From Clostridia bacterium (GTDB taxonomy: Bacteria > Bacillota > Clostridia > Christensenellales > Borkfalkiaceae), in the NCBI GenBank assembly GCA_017501125.1, contig JAFVXN010000206.1, forward strand, positions 1 through 5,495: a stretch of 5,495 nt of DNA, given 5' to 3'. Of this stretch, positions 1 to 3,183 are shown in pieces. A program made the position numbers and the translations under genes. Each line of letters opens with the position of its first letter. Position 1 is the first letter of the stretch. The notes under the pieces were generated by a model. The model saw nothing but the letters and a program-made list of their open reading frames with translations. It ran no database searches and was not told where the DNA came from.

Positions 1-18
1 AAAATTTTTTCAAAGATA

Positions 19-47
19 TTGCAAAATAAAAAAAGGTGTGTTATACT
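19..47 (+). promoter_or_regulatory. Predicted sigma-A-type promoter of the tilS-hpt operon
   Basis: A -35-like TTGCAA (19-24, 4 of 6 matches to TTGACA) is followed by exactly 17 bases and then TATACT (42-47), a good -10 box. A TG one base upstream of the -10 (39-40) makes it an extended -10. Transcription would be expected to begin about 7 bases after the -10, near 53-55, which is at or within two bases of the chosen tilS ATG. The promoter is called by consensus only. The window starts 18 bases upstream, so read-through from an upstream gene cannot be excluded. Confidence 0.6.
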
Positions 48-54
48 AAAATAT

Positions 55-1329
55 ATGGAAAAAGCGGCGTTTTTACAAGGTAAGACGGTTTGCGCGGCGG
101 TCAGCGGTGGCGTTGACTCTACGGCACTCCTTTATTATTTGTATACGCGTGCGCGTGAAGACGGATTTTCTTTGAGAGTGGTGCACTGTCAGCACGGTAT
201 CAGGGGGGAAGAAAGTCTTCGGGATATGCGTTTCGTGCAGTCGCTTTGCGATAGGCTGTCCCTGCCTTTGGACGTCTTCGAGGAAGATTGCCTTAAAAAG
301 GCAAAGGACGAAAAACTCAGCGTAGAGACGGCGGCGCGCGCTTTCCGTAAAGATTGTTATGAGACTATCTTGTCCTCGGGTAAGGCGGACTATATCGCGA
401 CGGCGCACCATATGGGCGACCAAGCGGAGACGGTTCTTTTCCGTATGGCAAGAGGTTCTGCGCTCACGGGTGTAAGCGGTATGCGCGCCTTGGAGGGGCG
501 GTACTGGAAACCTTTCTTGGATAAGACGAAGGAGGACTTGTATCGGCTCGTCGAGGAGAGTGGTTTTGGCTACGTCGAGGATGCGACCAACTTTGAAAGG
601 GACGCCACGCGCAACAAGATTCGTCTGGACGTATTGCCCGCGTTAGAGGGGGCGGTACAGGGCGCGACGGGCTCGATTGCCCGCTTTGCCTTGCTCGCCG
701 CAGAAGACGACGCCTACCTTTATGCGCAGGCGGAAAAATTCGTAGTAGACGACACCGTTCGCTTTTGCGAGGATAAGCCGATTTTCCGTCGTGCGTGTAT
801 GCTGGTGCTCAAAAAAATGGGCAAGGAAAAGGACGTGGGCGCGTCCATTTTAGACGAGGCGTACAAGTTGCAATCCTTGCAGACGGGCAGCCGATTGACG
901 GTAAAAAACGGCGTGGAAATCAAAAAGAAATACGACGGCTTATACTTTTACGTCGCTGGCACGAAAACCCCGAATTTGCCCGAAATTCCCTTCCAAAAAG
1001 GACGTTTTACGTGGGGCAGATACGAGATAGAGATATCCAACGAGAAAAAAGAGGGTGCGCTCGCCTTCGATTACGATAAGGTGGTAGGTGGCAGGATACG
1101 CCCTATAAAGACGGGGGATAGGATAGAAAAGTTCGGTGGCGGTACGAAGTCGCTCAAAAAATATTTGACGGATAAAAAAGTGGACGCGGACGCACGCAGG
1201 ACGTTGCCCGTCGTAGCAGACGAAGAGGGCAAGGTGTACCTCGTCGGCGGTGTAGATATCGCCGAGGGCGTGAAGGTGACGGCTGAGAGCCGAGATATCG
1301 CGTATTTTACGATGGAAAAACTTCTTTAG
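55..1329 (+). CDS. tilS: tRNA(Ile)-lysidine synthetase TilS
   Basis: TilS is a cytoplasmic enzyme that uses ATP and lysine to convert cytidine 34 of tRNA-Ile(CAU) into lysidine, so that the tRNA reads AUA and is charged with isoleucine. The 424-residue product has the N-type ATP pyrophosphatase loop SGGVDS at residues 17-22, the family motif HCQHGIRGEES at 44-54, ATAHHMGDQAET at 115-126 followed by RGS (133-135), and the EDATN...TRNKIR block at 175-190. From about 345 to the end is a TilS C-terminal domain with IRPIKTGDRI and the KSLKKYLTDKK stretch. Length fits the family (about 430-470 residues). ATG 55 is chosen over an in-frame TTG at 19 because the TTG lies inside the predicted -35 and has no ribosome binding site, and 16 residues before SGG is normal for TilS. 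Oddities: no Shine-Dalgarno at usable distance (AAAGG at 32-36 is about 18 bases away), and the usual DDQ of the AHH motif reads GDQ. hpt follows after 11 bases. Confidence 0.95.
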   Translation: MEKAAFLQGKTVCAAVSGGVDSTALLYYLYTRAREDGFSLRVVHCQHGIRGEESLRDMRFVQSLCDRLSLPLDVFEEDCLKKAKDEKLSVETAARAFRKDCYETILSSGKADYIATAHHMGDQAETVLFRMARGSALTGVSGMRALEGRYWKPFLDKTKEDLYRLVEESGFGYVEDATNFERDATRNKIRLDVLPALEGAVQGATGSIARFALLAAEDDAYLYAQAEKFVVDDTVRFCEDKPIFRRACMLVLKKMGKEKDVGASILDEAYKLQSLQTGSRLTVKNGVEIKKKYDGLYFYVAGTKTPNLPEIPFQKGRFTWGRYEIEISNEKKEGALAFDYDKVVGGRIRPIKTGDRIEKFGGGTKSLKKYLTDKKVDADARRTLPVVADEEGKVYLVGGVDIAEGVKVTAESRDIAYFTMEKLL

Positions 1330-1340
1330 GAGATAAAGAT

Positions 1341-1871
1341 ATGGATAAAAACGTAGGCATTGAAAAGATTTTGATTACGCAGGAACAGATTGCTGCACGC
1401 ATCAAAGAGATCGCGTCGCAACTGGATAAGGATTACGCGGGCAAAAAACCCGTCTGCATTTGCATTTTGAAAGGGAGTTTCCTCTTCTTTGCGGATCTTG
1501 TGCGCGAGATGAAGATTCCACTTTTCGTCGATTTTATTTCCGTGACGACGGACGGCGGTTTGGTGCCTGGAAAAATCAAATTCTTAAAAGATTTGCAAAG
1601 CAACATCAAGGGCAAACACGTCCTTCTTATCGAGGATATCCTTGACTCTGGTAGCACGTTGTACGCACTCAAAAAGCAGTTGGAAGAAAGGGAACCTGCC
1701 TCGGTGAAGATCGTCACGTTGCTTGACAAAAAGGCTCGCCGTGACGCCCCCGTCACCTCCGATTATACCCTCTTTAACGTAGACGACGTGTTCACCGTAG
1801 GCTACGGGCTCGACTACGCAGGAGAATATAGAAACTTGCCTTATATCGGTTGCCTCGGTTTTACCTTATAA
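1341..1871 (+). CDS. hpt: Hypoxanthine(-guanine) phosphoribosyltransferase
   Basis: This cytoplasmic purine-salvage enzyme joins hypoxanthine or guanine to PRPP, giving IMP or GMP. The 176-residue product matches the family's usual length. It shows LKGSFLFFADLVR (43-55), the PRPP-binding loop VLLIEDILDSGSTL (94-107) with the acidic pair Glu98-Asp99, LLDKKARR (127-134) with the purine-contacting Lys, and the C-terminal VGYGLDYAGEYRNLPYIG (153-170). Start ATG 1341 has AGGAG at 1328-1332, eight bases upstream, overlapping the tilS TAG stop, so the two genes are very likely co-transcribed and perhaps translationally coupled. The flexible-loop region after VDFISV (63-68) reads TTDGGLVPG rather than the usual Ser-Ser-Tyr-Gly form and appears about two residues shorter. 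In many Bacillota ftsH comes next; here a terminator follows instead. Whether guanine is used as well as hypoxanthine cannot be told from sequence. Confidence 0.95.
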   Translation: MDKNVGIEKILITQEQIAARIKEIASQLDKDYAGKKPVCICILKGSFLFFADLVREMKIPLFVDFISVTTDGGLVPGKIKFLKDLQSNIKGKHVLLIEDILDSGSTLYALKKQLEEREPASVKIVTLLDKKARRDAPVTSDYTLFNVDDVFTVGYGLDYAGEYRNLPYIGCLGFTL

Positions 1872-1883
1872 TGCACTATACAA

Positions 1884-1916
1884 AAAGGAGCAGGATAATC
1901 CTGCTCCTTTGTTTAT
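1884..1916 (+). terminator. Intrinsic terminator of the tilS-hpt operon
   Basis: Perfect 11-bp arms AAAGGAGCAGG (1884-1894) and CCTGCTCCTTT (1900-1910) enclose the 5-base loop ATAAT. On the plus strand the arm runs into TTTGTTTA, an interrupted U-tract. The hairpin starts 12 bases after the hpt stop. On the minus strand it would end in TTTTT, so it could also act as a second stop for the converging lipoprotein transcript. Confidence 0.88.
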
Positions 1917-1921
1917 TGAAT

Positions 1922-1948
1922 AAAAAAGCACCCTAATAGGGTGCTTTT
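1922..1948 (-). terminator. Intrinsic terminator of the lipoprotein gene, probably bidirectional
   Basis: The arms AAAAGCACCCT (1924-1934) and AGGGTGCTTTT (1938-1948) are perfectly complementary with a 3-base loop. Read on the minus strand, the hairpin begins four bases after the lipoprotein TAA stop and ends in a run of six T (1927-1922), an ideal intrinsic terminator. On the plus strand the T-run is four bases followed by AATTTTA, so it may also catch read-through from hpt. It lies 13 bases from the operon terminator, giving two separate hairpins between converging genes. Confidence 0.9.
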
Positions 1949-1952
1949 AATT

Positions 1953-2993
1953 TTAGTCGAGCCAGTCGACGGATTTTAAGTTGTATTCCAAGGTGCCGAT
2001 GGAATAATGGATATTCGTCTTGATTTTCAGCAAGAGGTTTCTTGCGCTCTTGCCGGCGATGGTTGCGCTTTGGCTAGCGTACCACAATTCCTGCGAGGCA
2101 CCGCTGTTGGTGGAGTCTACCGCCAACGTAATGGCGTTGTAAGCCACGGGCGTTTCGCCGATAGCGACGCCATTTACCGTCGCGTTCTGGAAATCGGTGG
2201 TGTTGCCTTGCGCCGCCGCAGAGATAATCAGCGTACGCACGCGGTTGGAGGACTCGTCGTAGGAGTTGACGTGGCTGGTCGATTGCATCGCGCTGTCCGA
2301 AAGCCCACGGAAGGCAAAATACAACTGCTCGTTATCGAGGTAGGAGTACTTGGCGTAATCGATGCCAAACCAGTCGCTAGCATAGGGCTCCGCCGTCTCC
2401 GTTTTGTAGCCGAGGAAGGTGCCTTCGTAATCGTTGATTTTGATAGATTCCGTCGCGGTAGCGTCGCCGTTATAGACGATTTCGATATCGTAATCGAATG
2501 TTCTATAAAAGGTATCCAGACTGTTGGGCGTACCGTTGGTCGGAGAATAGGAGAGCAACTTCTTAAACGAACGGATAGGACGCAAACCCACGCTCGTCAT
2601 ACCGAATTCGACTTCGCTGTGGACGACGTTGTCAAGGCAGATTGCCTCGCCACCGTAAAAATAGGTGACGGGCACCGTACAATCTTGCACGAGGGTATAG
2701 GTGCCGTTGACGGTACCGTCGAGTTCGACGAAGTATTTGCCGAACTTGTTTTGTTCGTTTTCGTCGGTGCAATAAGCGACCGTATAATTGTTGCTGTTTA
2801 ATCCGCTACCAGCGTAGAACTTAATCTCGTACTCGTATTCCTCGTGGATGGGTTGCGTCAACTCGTTGTTTTGATAATGGGGGTCCCAGTTGGGGGAGTA
2901 ATACAGATACTCGGCGCTGCCAGTACAGGACGTCAGGACGAACGCGCTGGCAATCCCAGCACAAGCAAGTGCAACTAAGGCTTTCTTTTTCAT
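1953..2993 (-). CDS. Putative secreted lipoprotein of unknown function
   Basis: I do not recognise this 346-residue protein. It begins MKKK, followed by a hydrophobic stretch (about 5-20) and the lipobox Leu20-Thr21-Ser22-Cys23. This is a textbook type II signal peptide, so Cys23 should be lipidated and the 324-residue remainder displayed outside the membrane. The mature part is rich in Tyr, Asn, Thr, Ser and acidic residues, with alternating patterns such as YEYEIKFYAG and DYDIEIVYNG that suggest beta-strand domains. It has three further cysteines (75, 105, 119) and no second membrane segment. No catalytic motif, sugar-binding motif or internal repeat is evident. Start ATG (2993-2991) has AGGAG at 3003-2999, five bases upstream, plus a strong promoter. 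It is transcribed alone, divergent from addB and convergent with hpt, and ends at its own terminator. The lipoprotein call is strong; any role (substrate binding, adhesion, envelope maintenance) would be a guess. Confidence 0.9.
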   Translation of the reverse strand: MKKKALVALACAGIASAFVLTSCTGSAEYLYYSPNWDPHYQNNELTQPIHEEYEYEIKFYAGSGLNSNNYTVAYCTDENEQNKFGKYFVELDGTVNGTYTLVQDCTVPVTYFYGGEAICLDNVVHSEVEFGMTSVGLRPIRSFKKLLSYSPTNGTPNSLDTFYRTFDYDIEIVYNGDATATESIKINDYEGTFLGYKTETAEPYASDWFGIDYAKYSYLDNEQLYFAFRGLSDSAMQSTSHVNSYDESSNRVRTLIISAAAQGNTTDFQNATVNGVAIGETPVAYNAITLAVDSTNSGASQELWYASQSATIAGKSARNLLLKIKTNIHYSIGTLEYNLKSVDWLD

Positions 2994-2998
2994 AGAAA

Positions 2999-3017
2999 CT
3001 CCTGCGGAGAACTCCGC
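2999..3017 (-). promoter_or_regulatory. Leader hairpin abutting the lipoprotein ribosome binding site
   Basis: On the minus strand the 6-base arms GCGGAG (3017-3012) and CTCCGC (3009-3004) flank only TT, in practice about five pairs with a four-base loop. The Shine-Dalgarno AGGAG (3003-2999) starts at the very next base. The CTCC of the right arm (3009-3006) could instead pair with GGAG of the Shine-Dalgarno (3002-2999) across GCA, so the two pairings exclude each other. The complementarity is directly visible. A regulatory role is inference, and the upstream stem, being longer, would normally leave the site open. Confidence 0.45.
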
Positions 3018-3036
3018 TTTTATAATACTTTTTCTT

Positions 3037-3065
3037 ATTATAGCACATTTTTCCGTGTTTGTAAA
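3037..3065 (-). promoter_or_regulatory. Predicted sigma-A-type promoter of the lipoprotein gene
   Basis: Read on the minus strand, TTTACA (3065-3060, 5 of 6 matches to TTGACA) is followed by exactly 17 bases and TATAAT (3042-3037), a perfect -10, with TG one base before it (3045-3044). The predicted start near 3030 gives a leader of about 37 bases that contains the hairpin and ribosome binding site. This is the best-formed promoter in the window. Confidence 0.85.
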
Positions 3066-3108
3066 AACAAAATTACAAATTATTCAAAATAATTGTGAAA
3101 AAAACACG
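3054..3108. repeat. Spaced inverted repeat between the divergent promoters
   Basis: CGTGTTT (3054-3060) and AAACACG (3102-3108) are perfect 7-base inverted copies separated by 41 bases. The left arm touches the -35 of the lipoprotein promoter; the right arm sits roughly where a -35 for addB would be. The placement would suit a shared regulator or looping, but seven-base arms in AT-rich DNA can arise by chance. The rest of 2994-3183 shows only the promoters, the leaders and A/T runs; I see no gene in it. Confidence 0.25.
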
Positions 3109-3126
3109 AAATTTACCCGCAAAGTA

Positions 3127-3135
3127 TGGTATAAT
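3127..3135 (+). promoter_or_regulatory. Predicted extended -10 promoter of addB
   Basis: TGGTATAAT (3127-3135) is a perfect -10 hexamer with the TGn extension. At 16-18 bases upstream the sequence (CGAAAT and its neighbours) does not resemble TTGACA, so recognition would rely on the extended -10. The predicted start near 3142 gives a leader of about 42 bases. Confidence 0.65.
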
Positions 3136-3142
3136 AGTGGGG

Positions 3143-3157
3143 AAGAATCAAATTCTT
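3143..3157 (+). promoter_or_regulatory. Small dyad at the start of the addB leader
   Basis: AAGAAT (3143-3148) and ATTCTT (3152-3157) are perfect inverted copies around CAA, right where the addB transcript should begin. As RNA it is a weak, AU-rich six-pair hairpin; as DNA it could be a small operator. Its function is unknown. Confidence 0.3.
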
Positions 3158-3165
3158 AAAAAAGA

Positions 3166-3172
3166 AAAGGAG
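3166..3172 (+). promoter_or_regulatory. addB ribosome binding site
   Basis: AAAGGAG precedes ATG 3184 with 11 bases between, slightly longer than ideal. Together with an in-frame TAA at 3157-3159 and no start codon between that stop and 3184, it fixes the addB start and rules out a longer N-terminus. Confidence 0.7.
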
Positions 3173-3183
3173 CAAAAACGCGC

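Noticed and set aside
19..54. TTG at 19 as the tilS start
   Set aside because: The TTG is the first half of a predicted -35 box, has no ribosome binding site, and the added 12 residues (QNKKRCVILKY and so on) are not needed by the family.
795..1079. 94-codon plus-strand open frame inside tilS
   Set aside because: Overlaps tilS in another frame, Arg/Gly-rich, no supporting signals.
2007..2801. 264-codon plus-strand open frame inside the lipoprotein region
   Set aside because: It lies wholly antisense to the lipoprotein gene, which has a signal peptide, promoter, ribosome binding site and terminator. The plus-strand product is Arg/Val/Gly-rich with no motif and no ribosome binding site, typical of a shadow frame.
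2994..3183. A small RNA gene or riboswitch in the divergent intergenic region
   Set aside because: The bases are accounted for by two promoters and two short leaders (about 37 and 42 bases), too short for a known riboswitch; no extra terminator hairpin with a U-tract is present.
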